Origin: Arcobacteraceae bacterium
Lineage (GTDB): Bacteria > Campylobacterota > Campylobacteria > Campylobacterales > Arcobacteraceae
NCBI GenBank assembly: GCA_021107755.1
Contig: JAIOSF010000021.1
Coordinates: 124,001 to 188,000 of the forward strand
DNA length: 64,000 nucleotides
Direction: 5' to 3'
Positions 44,765-54,114 of the stretch are shown here, piece after piece. Within the stretch, counting starts at the first letter, position 1; each line of letters opens with the position of its first letter. The notes below the pieces were generated by a model that saw only the letters and a list, made by a program, of their open reading frames with translations, had not been told where the DNA came from and did no database searches. The position numbers were made by a program, and so were the translations under genes.

Positions 44765-45925
44765 ATGAAATATAAAATAACCTATCAAAAAGATGGTAAG
44801 ATTGAGATACTTAAAAGTGACAATTTAGAAAACCTACCAAACAATATTATAAAAATACAAAAAAGTAGAGTATTGCCAACATTTCAATTAATACAAAACA
44901 ATAAAAAGAATATACTCAGTATGTTTGAACAGTTAAATATTATGTTAAATGCAAATATAACTTTAAATGAAGCAATAGATTTGTCTTTAAACAATGAGCA
45001 AGAGAAAATAACAAAAGAGATACTTCTGAAAATGAAAAGTGCAATAACAAGTGGTCAACCAATAGATAAAGCACTTCAAGAATATAAAGATATTTTGGGT
45101 GAGGTAACTATACTGTTTTTAAAACTTGGAATTGAAAATGGAAATGTAAAGCAATCTTTAAACTCATTGACACAACTACTTCAAGAAGATATGAAAATAA
45201 AAACAAAATTTAATGATACTTTACGATACCCTAAGTTATTAATAGGATCCCTTATAGTTTCACTATGTATGATTTTTATATATGTTGTACCAAACTTTGA
45301 GTATATTTTTACTATGAATCAAAATCAAATTCCACTCTCAACAGAAATTTTAATAGGGGTAAATAATCTTTTTAAGAATCATTTTTATTTGATTGCTATA
45401 GGGGTTATAGGTTTAGTTTTTTTATTGTATAGTGTTTATAAAAAATCTCTTTTCTTTTTTCATAAGCTACTTATTTTGAAAGTTCCTATTATAAGTGAGG
45501 TTTTAAAGGACTATTATTTTTATAGACTTTTTTTATTAATATCAATAATTGTAAATTCTAAATATCAGTTTCAAGTTGCAATAGAAAATAGCCAAAATCT
45601 TATACCAAATCTTTATGTCAAAAAAATGATTCAAACAATTATTAGTGATATTAAAAATGGTACTTCAATCTCTAAAGCTTTTGAAAAAACAAAACTTTTT
45701 GACTCTTTAACAATTCAGTTACTCTTTACAGCTGAACACACTGCTTCTTATGAAACAATTTTAGATGATATAACTCTTTATTATAAACAAAAGTTTCAAA
45801 ACAGTTTAAAATTATTTTCATCTTATATAGAACCAATTATTGTATTTGTTATTGCCTTGGTTGTATTGTGGCTCATGTTAGCTATCATGACACCTATTTG
45901 GAACATGAGTTCTTTTTTATCGTAA
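44765..45925 (+). CDS. GspF/PilC-family platform protein (CtsF-like)
   Basis: A 386-residue polytopic inner-membrane protein with the two T2SSF domains (NILSMFEQLNIMLNANITLNEA and FYRLFLLISIIVNSKYQFQVA). It has three membrane regions near 150-175, 200-225 and 355-380. It recruits the ATPase to the assembly complex. It starts directly after the ATPase stop, and its 3' end overlaps the convergent FAD gene by 9 bp. It is the last gene of the plus-strand run. Confidence 0.9.
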   Translation: MKYKITYQKDGKIEILKSDNLENLPNNIIKIQKSRVLPTFQLIQNNKKNILSMFEQLNIMLNANITLNEAIDLSLNNEQEKITKEILLKMKSAITSGQPIDKALQEYKDILGEVTILFLKLGIENGNVKQSLNSLTQLLQEDMKIKTKFNDTLRYPKLLIGSLIVSLCMIFIYVVPNFEYIFTMNQNQIPLSTEILIGVNNLFKNHFYLIAIGVIGLVFLLYSVYKKSLFFFHKLLILKVPIISEVLKDYYFYRLFLLISIIVNSKYQFQVAIENSQNLIPNLYVKKMIQTIISDIKNGTSISKAFEKTKLFDSLTIQLLFTAEHTASYETILDDITLYYKQKFQNSLKLFSSYIEPIIVFVIALVVLWLMLAIMTPIWNMSSFLS

Positions 45926-47125
45926 ATTCTGTGCTAAAGTATACCCACTAGCCCAAGCAAAATGTAAATTATATCCTCCACAGTCCCCATCTACATCTAA
46001 AACTTCCCCAATAAAATAGAGATTTTTTTGTAGTTTTGATTCCATAGTGTGCAGGTTAATATCATCAAGAATAACTCCACCCGCACACACTTCACAAGTT
46101 TCAAAGCCTTTTGTATCTGTGATGTTAAATTCTAGATTTTTTATAGTATGCACTATTTTTAGGATATCTTTTCTATTTAAAAATTTTGCAAACTTTATAT
46201 TCTCTGGAATCTTTGATTCTATGATGATATAGCGGCTGAGCTTCTTGTTGACAATACCATCAAGCCAAACATAAATATCTCTAGAGGCTAATGTTTTAGC
46301 TCTTTGAAGTAGCATATCAACTAGTTTATTTTTAGAAAATGTTGGGAGAATATCTACGGTAACTTTTACACTTTTTTGATGTTGTAGTTTATAGGATATA
46401 TCTCTGCTTATATCTAAAATAGCAGAACCAGAAAGACCATATTTAGTAAATAATATATCCCCTTGTTTATTTTCTACAACTCCATCTACTTTAACTCCAC
46501 TAATCATCTCTAGATTTTTATTGTCACTTACAAGCTGTACTAAAGATGCAAAAGGGTCAATAGTAGAATGATGAAATTGTTTCGCAAAATTATAACCACT
46601 TTTGTCACCACCAAGTTTTGGCATAGCGGTACTGCCTGTGGCAATTATAAGTTTGTCATATTTTTTACCATTAATAATATAATATTGCTCATCATAGCTA
46701 ATATCTTCAATTTTACTATTAAGTTCAATTTTTACACCATTATTAAGAGCTTCATACTCAAGACTATCCACAATACTAGAAGAGTTTTGTGACATAGGAT
46801 ATACTCTTCCTATTTCGTTATTGACAAATTCTACTCCAATATTATTAAAAAAGTTTTTACATTTTTTATAGTTGAAGTTTTCTAAAATAGGATTGATTTG
46901 TTGAATATCTGAATGGGAATAGAAGTTGTTTAATGAGATATTTTCATTTGTTACATTACATCTACCATTCCCAGTTGCTAAAAGTTTTTTACCAACTTTA
47001 TTGTTTTTTTCAAAGATAGTTACAGTGTGATTCTTTTTGGTTAAAAAAATAGATGCAAGAAGCCCAGAAGCTCCTGCACCTATGATAGCAATATTATATT
47101 TTTTTGTATTTTTGAGATTATTCAA
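45917..47125 (-). CDS. HI0933/YhiN-family FAD-dependent oxidoreductase
   Basis: A 402-residue flavoprotein with the N-terminal dinucleotide loop IIGAGASGLLASIF, the family motif LATGNGRCNVTN and the C-terminal FIGEVLDVDGDCGGYNLHFAWASG. The family (YhiN/HI0933, also annotated BaiN-like) lacks a proven general function. Its start overlaps the upstream secreted-protein gene by 8 bp. Confidence 0.9.
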   Translation of the reverse strand: MNNLKNTKKYNIAIIGAGASGLLASIFLTKKNHTVTIFEKNNKVGKKLLATGNGRCNVTNENISLNNFYSHSDIQQINPILENFNYKKCKNFFNNIGVEFVNNEIGRVYPMSQNSSSIVDSLEYEALNNGVKIELNSKIEDISYDEQYYIINGKKYDKLIIATGSTAMPKLGGDKSGYNFAKQFHHSTIDPFASLVQLVSDNKNLEMISGVKVDGVVENKQGDILFTKYGLSGSAILDISRDISYKLQHQKSVKVTVDILPTFSKNKLVDMLLQRAKTLASRDIYVWLDGIVNKKLSRYIIIESKIPENIKFAKFLNRKDILKIVHTIKNLEFNITDTKGFETCEVCAGGVILDDINLHTMESKLQKNLYFIGEVLDVDGDCGGYNLHFAWASGYTLAQNLR

Positions 47126-47450
47126 TTGTGAAGTTTGTAGTGTGTTCTTTTTGATTATCTATAACTTTAAAAGTCCATACACCTTTTGTTCTACCTTCAA
47201 TATATCTGTAGTCATAAACTGAACCATGATTTGCAGGAATCAAAATCTCTCTTTCTCTTGTTACTCTATTATCAGGTTCTATCCATTGAACAAGTACATT
47301 TTTTTCAACATCAATTCTAGTAAAACTGTATTTACATATTATTGAATTTTCATCTTCAAGTATTAAGCAATCAACATTGTTTTCCTCTGCATAGGCAAAT
47401 TGAAAAAAACAAAAACTTAAAATAGATAAGAAAAAATATTTAGTTTTCAT
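47118..47450 (-). CDS. Small secreted protein, unknown
   Basis: A 110-residue protein with a signal peptide (1-21, cleavage after FAYA). The mature part is beta-rich, has two cysteines (CLILEDENSIIC) likely to form a disulfide, and ends FKVIDNQKEHTTNFTIE. I do not recognise the family; the layout resembles a small periplasmic beta-sandwich. An AAAGGGA site supports the start. It is coupled to the FAD gene by an 8-bp overlap. Confidence 0.65.
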   Translation of the reverse strand: MKTKYFFLSILSFCFFQFAYAEENNVDCLILEDENSIICKYSFTRIDVEKNVLVQWIEPDNRVTREREILIPANHGSVYDYRYIEGRTKGVWTFKVIDNQKEHTTNFTIE

Positions 47451-47504
47451 AGTAGTCCCTTTATTAATAATTCTTATTTTAGCTAGATAGATATAATAGT
47501 TATA

Positions 47505-48341
47505 TTAAACCCAAATATTATCAATTAACCTAATATTTCCTATTTTTACAGCTATTAGTATTATACTATTTTTTATTTCTATTGTATTAATCTGTTCAAA
47601 CTCTCTATTTACTATAGTGATATACTCAATCTTTATCTCTGTATACTGGGATAAAAAATCTTCCATCTCCTTTATAATTAGTGTAGAGTTAGTTTTATTT
47701 GCACCCACTGCTTTAGCCGCAAAGTTTAAAGATCTTGAAATATTTAATGCTAATTCTCTTTGATGTTTATCTAGATAAACATTTCTACTACTCATGGCTA
47801 AACCATCATTTTCTCTGACTATTTCGCAAGCTACAATATTAATATCTAAATAAAAATTTTTAACCATTTGATTAATTAATGAGAGTTGTTGTGCATCTTT
47901 TTTCCCAAAATAAGCATTTGTGGGGTTTACGATATTAAAAAGTTTTAAAACTATTTGTAACATTCCATCAAAGTGTCCAGGTCTTTTTTCACCTTCTAAA
48001 ATAAAACCTTTTGTTTTAGGTGCTTTAATAAGTATCTCATCTTTTTCATACATCATCTCTTTATTTGGTAAAAAAAGATAATCAACACCACATAGCTCAC
48101 ATAGCTTTGCATCAGCTTGTTCTTTTTTTGGGTATGTATCTAAATCTTCCCCTTGTAAAAATTGAGTAGGATTTATAAATATGGAGACAACAACAATATC
48201 ATTTTCTTTTTTTGCTTTTGAGATTAAACTTAAATGTCCCTCATGTAAAGCACCCATTGTTGGTACGAAAGCAATTTTTTTATCTTTTGTTATCTGCCTT
48301 AGTTCGTTCTTTAAAGTATCAATTCGATTTAGTATTATCAT
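47505..48341 (-). CDS. panC: Pantothenate synthetase PanC
   Basis: PanC joins pantoate and beta-alanine using ATP. The HIGH-type motif is [13 protein letters not shown], the substrate block is [16 protein letters not shown], and the second nucleotide motif is GLAMSSRN. The length of 278 residues is standard. It starts 15 bp after the small flagellar-tail gene on the same strand; no Shine-Dalgarno is apparent, so coupling to the upstream gene is possible. Confidence 0.96.
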   Translation of the reverse strand: MIILNRIDTLKNELRQITKDKKIAFVPTMGALHEGHLSLISKAKKENDIVVVSIFINPTQFLQGEDLDTYPKKEQADAKLCELCGVDYLFLPNKEMMYEKDEILIKAPKTKGFILEGEKRPGHFDGMLQIVLKLFNIVNPTNAYFGKKDAQQLSLINQMVKNFYLDINIVACEIVRENDGLAMSSRNVYLDKHQRELALNISRSLNFAAKAVGANKTNSTLIIKEMEDFLSQYTEIKIEYITIVNREFEQINTIEIKNSIILIAVKIGNIRLIDNIWV

Positions 48342-48356
48342 TTTTTGGAGGGTATA

Positions 48357-48641
48357 TTAAGCTTTTATATCTATAATTGTTCTATGAATGGAGTCTGCTG
48401 TTGATATTATTTGAGCATTTGCTGTATATGCTATTGGTATCTCTATTTGTTTTACCATCTCTTTAACCATATCAACATCGTTAGATGAATCTTCTTTTTG
48501 TACTCCATTTTCTTGTAAGTTTTTTTGATTTTTTTGATTTGTTTGTTCACTATCAAGGTTTAGTTTAGAAAGCTCACTAGCACTCTGTTCCAATCTTTTT
48601 TCAAGTTGAATCATTGAGTTTACATTATTATTAATTTGCAT
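48357..48641 (-). CDS. Small protein ending like a flagellar rod/hook C-terminal domain
   Basis: A 94-residue protein, started at the ATG ending at 48641 (AAGGTG 6 nt upstream). The first half is coiled-coil and Gln/Asn-rich. The last ~40 residues (DVDMVKEMVKQIEIPIAYTA and ADSIHRTIIDIKA) match the C-terminal motif shared by FlgC, FlgG and FlgE, normally NVDLVxEMxxMIxAQRAYEAN. It lacks any rod N-terminal domain. Its start overlaps the SprA-related gene by 11 bp. It may be a rod-like adaptor; the function is unknown. Confidence 0.6.
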   Translation of the reverse strand: MQINNNVNSMIQLEKRLEQSASELSKLNLDSEQTNQKNQKNLQENGVQKEDSSNDVDMVKEMVKQIEIPIAYTANAQIISTADSIHRTIIDIKA

Positions 48642-49131
48642 TTTCTTCACCTTTAAGTTGAAGTAGTATCTTATTCAAATTTGTTTGTGAAGCTATTGTG
48701 TTGTCTGCACCGCTAGCATCTGCAACTCCAGAAGCTGCTTTTTGAATTTGATCAAGCTTAAAAGCAGCTGCTTTAGGATCAGATGGGATAGATGTATCAA
48801 ATCTTACACTTCCTCCAACAGCATACATTTTTCCATCAGGACCTTGTTGATAGTTATAGGATATAGGTGTTGTTGTATGACCAATACTTGCATGAATTTG
48901 CTCATGTGATCTTACTTTTGAATCTGATTGTTTGAATTTTTCTAGAACTCTTGCGAAGTCTTTTTCATCATAATTTGTTGCCTGTGTTGACTGTTCTATA
49001 TAGTCTTTTTTTGAAACAGATTCGATAGAGTCTTTTTGTTCAAGCTTTTGGAGTTGGGCATACTTAGATGATAATTTTGAGTACAATTGATTGACTGATA
49101 AGTTTTCAAAGCTATCTGTAATTATATCCAT
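48631..49131 (-). CDS. SprA-related putative metalloprotease (CJM1_0395 family)
   Basis: A 166-residue protein with the zinc-type motif HEQIHASIGH near residue 90, followed by SYNYQQGPDGKMYAVGGSVRFDTS. This is the SprA-related family (putative HExxH-like metalloproteases, HEQxH here), found widely but not characterised. The tail SQTNLNKILLQLKG is helical. There is no signal peptide. It has a strong AAAGGAG site and is translationally coupled to the small flagellar-tail protein downstream, so the two probably act together. Confidence 0.8.
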   Translation of the reverse strand: MDIITDSFENLSVNQLYSKLSSKYAQLQKLEQKDSIESVSKKDYIEQSTQATNYDEKDFARVLEKFKQSDSKVRSHEQIHASIGHTTTPISYNYQQGPDGKMYAVGGSVRFDTSIPSDPKAAAFKLDQIQKAASGVADASGADNTIASQTNLNKILLQLKGEENAN

Positions 49132-49235
49132 AAACCAACTCCTTTATTAATTTGTTAAACGATTATATCATAATTTCTTAAAATTAAATTAAAATAAAGA
49201 AAGTAGTTTTTGTAATTTGTTTTAAATAGAGAGTC

Positions 49236-49257
49236 ATCCCATCAAAAATGATGGGAT
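49236..49257 (-). terminator. Hairpin after the rhodanese gene
   Basis: A perfect 9-bp stem (ATCCCATCA with TGATGGGAT) around AAAA, 9 bp past the stop of the rhodanese gene. No clear U-run follows on the minus strand, so its efficiency is uncertain. Confidence 0.55.
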
Positions 49258-49266
49258 TAAATTAGT

Positions 49267-49782
49267 TTATTTTTTACAATGTTCTGCATAAAAGTGACCA
49301 AATTTTATTTTAGTTCCTTGTTTGTCTTTTGCTTTACTATATTTGTTTACTACAGGATTACATTGATCAATCCAGCTATTGATACTATAGATTTTTACCT
49401 CTTTGAATCCCATCTTTTTAAATGTTTCTGCTTCGATTGATGCTCTTGAAGCTGTATTACATACTACAATAAGTTTATTTTTTACAAATTTATTATTGTC
49501 ATCTAGTACAATATTTTCAAAAGCTTTTTCAGGTGCTTGTCTACCAACTCTTGATGTACCTTTGATATGAGCTGCGCTCCACTCTTCCATTGTTCTTACA
49601 TCAACTACAGCCCAATCATTTGCTGCTATTGCTTTTTTTACATCAGCTGTTGTTGCCATTGTTCCATTTTTTTTAGCTTCAGATTTCAATTGTTTTGTTA
49701 AATCTTTATAACCAATAAAATCAGATGCAGTTGCCACACCAGCCAATAATGTTGTTGCTAATAATATATTAGTTAGTTTCAT
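49267..49782 (-). CDS. Periplasmic rhodanese-like sulfurtransferase
   Basis: A 171-residue exported protein with a signal peptide (1-19, cleavage after VATA). The rhodanese domain has WAVVDVRTMEEWSAAHIKGT and an active-site loop LIVVCNTASRASIEA with the catalytic Cys. The C-terminal tail adds a Cys (WIDQCNP) and CKK. A good ribosome site is present. It is single-domain and, like the one at 35.3 kb, a candidate periplasmic sulfur carrier near the sox block, although that link is inferred. Confidence 0.88.
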   Translation of the reverse strand: MKLTNILLATTLLAGVATASDFIGYKDLTKQLKSEAKKNGTMATTADVKKAIAANDWAVVDVRTMEEWSAAHIKGTSRVGRQAPEKAFENIVLDDNNKFVKNKLIVVCNTASRASIEAETFKKMGFKEVKIYSINSWIDQCNPVVNKYSKAKDKQGTKIKFGHFYAEHCKK

Positions 49783-49921
49783 AATATATTCTCCTAAATT
49801 TAATTTATATAATTTTTTCTTATACTAAAGATACCTTATTATTATAAGAAATAGTTATATTTGAATTGAATATTAGCAATAAATTCTTAAATAAAGATAA
49901 TGATTCTTAATCAATAGTAAA

Positions 49922-51343
49922 TTAGTTGCAAATTACAACTGATTTAATCTCTGTAAACTCTTCAATTGCAAAACTCGGTCCCTCTTTTCCTATTCCACTT
50001 AGTTTAGTCCCTCCATAAGGTTGTATATCAAATCGAAGTGTTGGAATATCATTTATAATTACACCACCACAATCTGCTTCTTCAATAAATTTTTGTGTTT
50101 GTTGTAAATTATTTGTAAAAATACTAAACTGTAATCCATATGGAGAATTGTTCATTTTAGTAATTGCTTCATCATAGTTTTTAACTTTTACAAGACTAAC
50201 AATAGGGGCAAAAACCTCTTCACAGACTATTTTCATATTATCTGTAACTTCAGTCATCACTGTTGGATAAAAATTAAGATTTTCATTTTTATTTCCTGTT
50301 ATACAAATAGCACCTTCATCAATAGCACTTTGACACCAACTAATAGCACGATTTAATGATTCCTCATTAATAAGTGGTCCAACAAATGTTGTATCATCAT
50401 AGGGGCTTCCCACTTTTAGTTTTTCTGTTTGGGTTTTCATAGCTTTTGCAAATTCTTCATAGACAGACTCATTTACATATATTCTTTGTAAACTTATACA
50501 TACTTGACCACTATTAATAAAAGCACCAAAGGTACAACGAGCAGCAGCTTTTTGAATATCTGCACTACTGTCTATATAAGTTGCTGCATTTCCACCAAGT
50601 TCTAGTGCTACTTTTTTAATTCCAGCTGTTTTTGTAATAATGTTACCAACAGTAACACTTCCTGTAAAACTTAGTACTCGTGGAATTTGTGATGCAACTA
50701 AAGTACTTCCAACTTCAACATCTCCGTACACTACACTTAGAGCATCTTTTATTGCATATTTTGATTCGATAAATAGTTTCGCAAATTTATACGCAGTAAG
50801 TGGTGCTTCCGGAGTTGGCTTAAGTACTACCGCATTACCACTTACAAGAGCAGGAGCTATCTTGTGTGCTACAAGATTAAGGGGAAAATTAAAAGGTGTA
50901 ATACAAGCGACAACACCAACAGGAACTCTTGTGTAATAAGCTGTTGTTTTTACACCACTTGGCATTGCATCTGTATTAATTGTGTGACCATTTAAGTTAA
51001 TCATTGCATGACAACTTAATTTGACAGTTTCAATACATCTTTGTACCTCTACTCTTGCAAATGTAATAGGTTTTCCAACTTCATCACATAAGGTTTTTGC
51101 TATATCTTCAAGGTTCTCCTCAAGTTTTTTTGCTACATCCTCAAGCCATGAAATTCTTTGAGATAGTTTAGAAGCTTTTGTATCTATACTTGCTTTTTGT
51201 ACAATAGTAAGAACTTCTAATGTATCCTCTTTTGTACATATAGGATACTGTGAAACCACCTCTTTATTATAAGGATTTATTATACTCTTAAGGAGAGTAT
51301 TTCTTGAAACTTCATTGCTTCCAAAAAAAATATTTGCTACCAT
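49922..51343 (-). CDS. NAD(P)-dependent aldehyde dehydrogenase
   Basis: An ALDH superfamily enzyme, 473 residues from the ATG ending at 51343. That start has AAAGGTGG 6 nt upstream; the more distal in-frame ATG at 51382 has none. Motifs: TPFNFPLNL, VLSFTGSVTVG, the catalytic Glu in ALELGGNAAT and the catalytic Cys in SGQVCISLQRIYV, with NDIPTLRFDIQPYGGTKLSG near the end. The substrate is not readable; the sequence is of the lactaldehyde/succinate-semialdehyde-like general class. It is divergent from soxC. Confidence 0.9.
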   Translation of the reverse strand: MVANIFFGSNEVSRNTLLKSIINPYNKEVVSQYPICTKEDTLEVLTIVQKASIDTKASKLSQRISWLEDVAKKLEENLEDIAKTLCDEVGKPITFARVEVQRCIETVKLSCHAMINLNGHTINTDAMPSGVKTTAYYTRVPVGVVACITPFNFPLNLVAHKIAPALVSGNAVVLKPTPEAPLTAYKFAKLFIESKYAIKDALSVVYGDVEVGSTLVASQIPRVLSFTGSVTVGNIITKTAGIKKVALELGGNAATYIDSSADIQKAAARCTFGAFINSGQVCISLQRIYVNESVYEEFAKAMKTQTEKLKVGSPYDDTTFVGPLINEESLNRAISWCQSAIDEGAICITGNKNENLNFYPTVMTEVTDNMKIVCEEVFAPIVSLVKVKNYDEAITKMNNSPYGLQFSIFTNNLQQTQKFIEEADCGGVIINDIPTLRFDIQPYGGTKLSGIGKEGPSFAIEEFTEIKSVVICN

Positions 51344-51510
51344 TTTTAACCACCTTTTAACTATATTATTTGATTTTAACATACTTAACTTATTTTTAAT
51401 TGAGAATCTCTTCCCTCTTTTAAGGGATTTAATAGGTGATATAAATATAAATTATAATTATTATATAAATTTACTGTAATGGCTTTAAATATTTATTAAT
51501 ATCAATTTGG

Positions 51511-51531
51511 TATACTGTTTTTCACAGTATA
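51511..51531 (+). promoter_or_regulatory. Inverted repeat upstream of soxC
   Basis: TATACTG and CAGTATA are a perfect 7-bp inverted repeat with a 7-nt spacer (TTTTTCA), 27 bp before the soxC start. It could be an operator for a dimeric regulator overlapping the promoter, or a leader hairpin. The remainder of 51383-51558 is AT-rich with a possible half-site AACTTAT at 51387. Confidence 0.5.
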
Positions 51532-51558
51532 AATTGTAAATTATATAAGGAGAGAATA

Positions 51559-52938
51559 GTGGATAAGATAGACACTAAAAAAAGCTCTGAAGTTACAAGC
51601 CTGGAAATAAGTTCAAAGGCTTTGAGCAGAAGAGATTTTTTCAAAAAAACTGGTGCAGTTAGCGCAGTTGCTGCTGCAAGTGTGATTGCACCTACTGTAG
51701 CTAAAGCTGAAGATGACCATGCAATTATGCATCATCCAAAGTGGGGACAATCTTGGGGAGACCCAGTTACAAAAAATAGGTATGGTATTCCATCAAAGTA
51801 TGAGCATAATGTTACCAGAAGAAATACAAAGCTTCTAGCTTCAGGAAATGATAGAGCATCAATTGCAGTTGCTCCAATTCATGAGTCTGATGGAATTATT
51901 ACACCAAATGGTTTATTTTTCTCAAGATGTCATGGTGGTACAGCACATGTTGATCCAAAAGAATTTAGATTGATGATTAATGGTTTAGTTGAAAAACCAA
52001 TTGTTTTGACATTAGATCAGTTAAAAAGATATCCAAGAGTTACTAGAACACACTTTATTGAGTGTCCAGCAAATGGTGGACAAGAGTGGAGAAAACCACA
52101 ATATAACTCATTACAATTTGCAAAAGGATTTATGTCCTGTGCAGAGTGGACTGGTGTATATATTAAAACTATTTTAGAGGATTTAGGTCTTAAACCTGAA
52201 GCTAAGTGGATGTTAGCAGAAGGAAGTGATAACTCAGAGATGGGAAGATCTGTTCCGATTGATAAAGTGTTAGATGATGCAATGCTTGTTTGGGGTCAAA
52301 ATGGTGAAGCACTACGACCAGAACAAGGATATCCAGTAAGATTACTTCTTCCAGGTTGGGAAGGAAACTTATGTGTTAAGTGGCTAAAAAGATTAGAGTT
52401 TGGAAAAGAACCTTGGTATGCAAAAGAGGAAACTTCTAAATATACAGCATTAACACCTACAGGAAAAGCTGTACAACACTTCTATGCAAATGAGGTAAAT
52501 TCAACTGTTGTTATCCCAAGTCCAGAGAAACCATGGACAGATCTTAAAGATGGCGATTGGGTAGAGATTGAAGGTCTTGCATGGTCTGGTATGGGTACTA
52601 TTAAAAGAGTTGACTTATCATTTGATGGTGGAAACAACTATGTTGAAGCTAATATCAAGGGGCTTGTACTTCCAAAATGTTGGACAAGATGGAGTTATAT
52701 GCACCAGTATAAAAAAGGGCAAAGACTTCTTCTTACTTCAAGAGCTATGGATGATGCTGGTTTTGTTCAACCTACAGTTGACCAAGAGGTATTTGGATAC
52801 GGTGTAAAAAAAGAGAATTATGGTAAAGATAAAACTAAAGGTATGGGTGTTGAATCTGTATATCATAGAAATGCTATAGAAACTTGGGAAGTAACAGCAA
52901 ATGGGGAGGTGAACCATGTTCAAATTAGAACAATATAA
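51559..52938 (+). CDS. soxC: Sulfane dehydrogenase molybdenum subunit SoxC
   Basis: The Mo-cofactor subunit of the Sox sulfane dehydrogenase, which oxidises the protein-bound sulfane sulfur on SoxY. The start is GTG with AAGGAG upstream. A twin-arginine-like signal (SRRDFFKKTG, cleavage after KA near residue 50) exports the folded protein. The Mo-ligating cysteine is C169 in FIECPANGGQEW, and the dimerisation domain follows. The length is 459 residues. soxD overlaps its last 23 bp. Confidence 0.94.
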   Translation: MDKIDTKKSSEVTSLEISSKALSRRDFFKKTGAVSAVAAASVIAPTVAKAEDDHAIMHHPKWGQSWGDPVTKNRYGIPSKYEHNVTRRNTKLLASGNDRASIAVAPIHESDGIITPNGLFFSRCHGGTAHVDPKEFRLMINGLVEKPIVLTLDQLKRYPRVTRTHFIECPANGGQEWRKPQYNSLQFAKGFMSCAEWTGVYIKTILEDLGLKPEAKWMLAEGSDNSEMGRSVPIDKVLDDAMLVWGQNGEALRPEQGYPVRLLLPGWEGNLCVKWLKRLEFGKEPWYAKEETSKYTALTPTGKAVQHFYANEVNSTVVIPSPEKPWTDLKDGDWVEIEGLAWSGMGTIKRVDLSFDGGNNYVEANIKGLVLPKCWTRWSYMHQYKKGQRLLLTSRAMDDAGFVQPTVDQEVFGYGVKKENYGKDKTKGMGVESVYHRNAIETWEVTANGEVNHVQIRTI

Positions 52939-54103
52939 AGTATTAACAGCTTCTCTTATAACAGCAGCAACTTTGATGAGTGTTGGACAAGCTAATGAAA
53001 CAGCAGACAAAAATGGTTTTTGGAATGCTAAAAAAGATATTAGTGGTGGTGTATACTATCCTATTCAAAACGGACAAACTGGACCATATAAGGTTAATAC
53101 ACAAGTGTATAAAGATTCAGATGTTGCTAAAGGTGAAGAGGGATTAAAAGTAAGCTATAACAATGGTAGAGTTCCAACTGCAAATGAATTAAAAGCATGG
53201 GATAAAGATATCAATGGTCTAAATGAAGGTTTACCTGAAGGTTCAGGTTATGTTGATGAGGGTGAAGCTTTGTATGAAGCACAATGTATTATGTGTCATG
53301 GTGACTTTGGATCAGGTGGTGGTGGTTATCCAGCACTTTCTGCAGGGAAAGCTAGAGATATTAAAAAAACTCTTACAAATAATAGATGGTTAGAGCCTAC
53401 AGCACAAGGTCCATCAAGAGTTTTTGGTTCATACTGGCCAGTTGCAAGTACAATGTTTTGGTACATAAAAGATGCAATGCCACATACTAAATCTAAAACT
53501 TTAACTAATGATGAAACATATGCATTAACTGCTTATATGTTATATATAAATGGGATGAAAGTTAACGGTGAGATAGTTACTCCATCGTTTAAATTAGATA
53601 AAGAAAAATTCTTAAAAATTGAGATGCCAAATAGAAATGGTTTTATACCTGATATTGATGGACCTGATGGACTTGAAAATGTAAGAGAGTTTTTTGCAAA
53701 TCCTGAAAATTTTGGTGCTTATAAACTTAACAAAGGTGAAGAACCTTGTATGAAAGATTGTCAACAAACTGATAATATCGTTAGAGTTGATGGAGGTATT
53801 ACCGACTTCGAGCCACCTATGTCAGTTGCAAGAGATCTTCCTGTAGAAACACAAGATGCAGCACATAAAGTAAGTTTTGATGTAAAAGGTGCATATGCGG
53901 CTAATTGTACTATGTGTCATGGAACAGGGGTTGCACCAGCTGCTGGTGATAAAGCTGGATGGGCACCTTTTATGGAAAAAGGTCTTGAAGCTTTACATAA
54001 AAATGGTTTAGAGGGTACAAATATGGGTATGCCTGCAAAAGGTGGTTCATCACTTAGTGATGATGAATTTAAACAAGTTGTTGACTATATGCTCAAATTT
54101 TAG
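52916..54103 (+). CDS. soxD: Dihaem cytochrome c subunit SoxD
   Basis: The cytochrome partner of SoxC. The 395-residue protein has a signal peptide (1-~25, VGQANE). The first c-type haem is at CIMCH (C124, C127, H128) and the second at CTMCH (C331, C334, H335). A GGAGGTG ribosome site lies within soxC, and the start overlaps soxC by 23 bp, so the subunits are made together. It passes electrons to the respiratory chain. Confidence 0.94.
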   Translation: MFKLEQYKVLTASLITAATLMSVGQANETADKNGFWNAKKDISGGVYYPIQNGQTGPYKVNTQVYKDSDVAKGEEGLKVSYNNGRVPTANELKAWDKDINGLNEGLPEGSGYVDEGEALYEAQCIMCHGDFGSGGGGYPALSAGKARDIKKTLTNNRWLEPTAQGPSRVFGSYWPVASTMFWYIKDAMPHTKSKTLTNDETYALTAYMLYINGMKVNGEIVTPSFKLDKEKFLKIEMPNRNGFIPDIDGPDGLENVREFFANPENFGAYKLNKGEEPCMKDCQQTDNIVRVDGGITDFEPPMSVARDLPVETQDAAHKVSFDVKGAYAANCTMCHGTGVAPAAGDKAGWAPFMEKGLEALHKNGLEGTNMGMPAKGGSSLSDDEFKQVVDYMLKF

Positions 54104-54114
54104 AAAGGAAAAAT

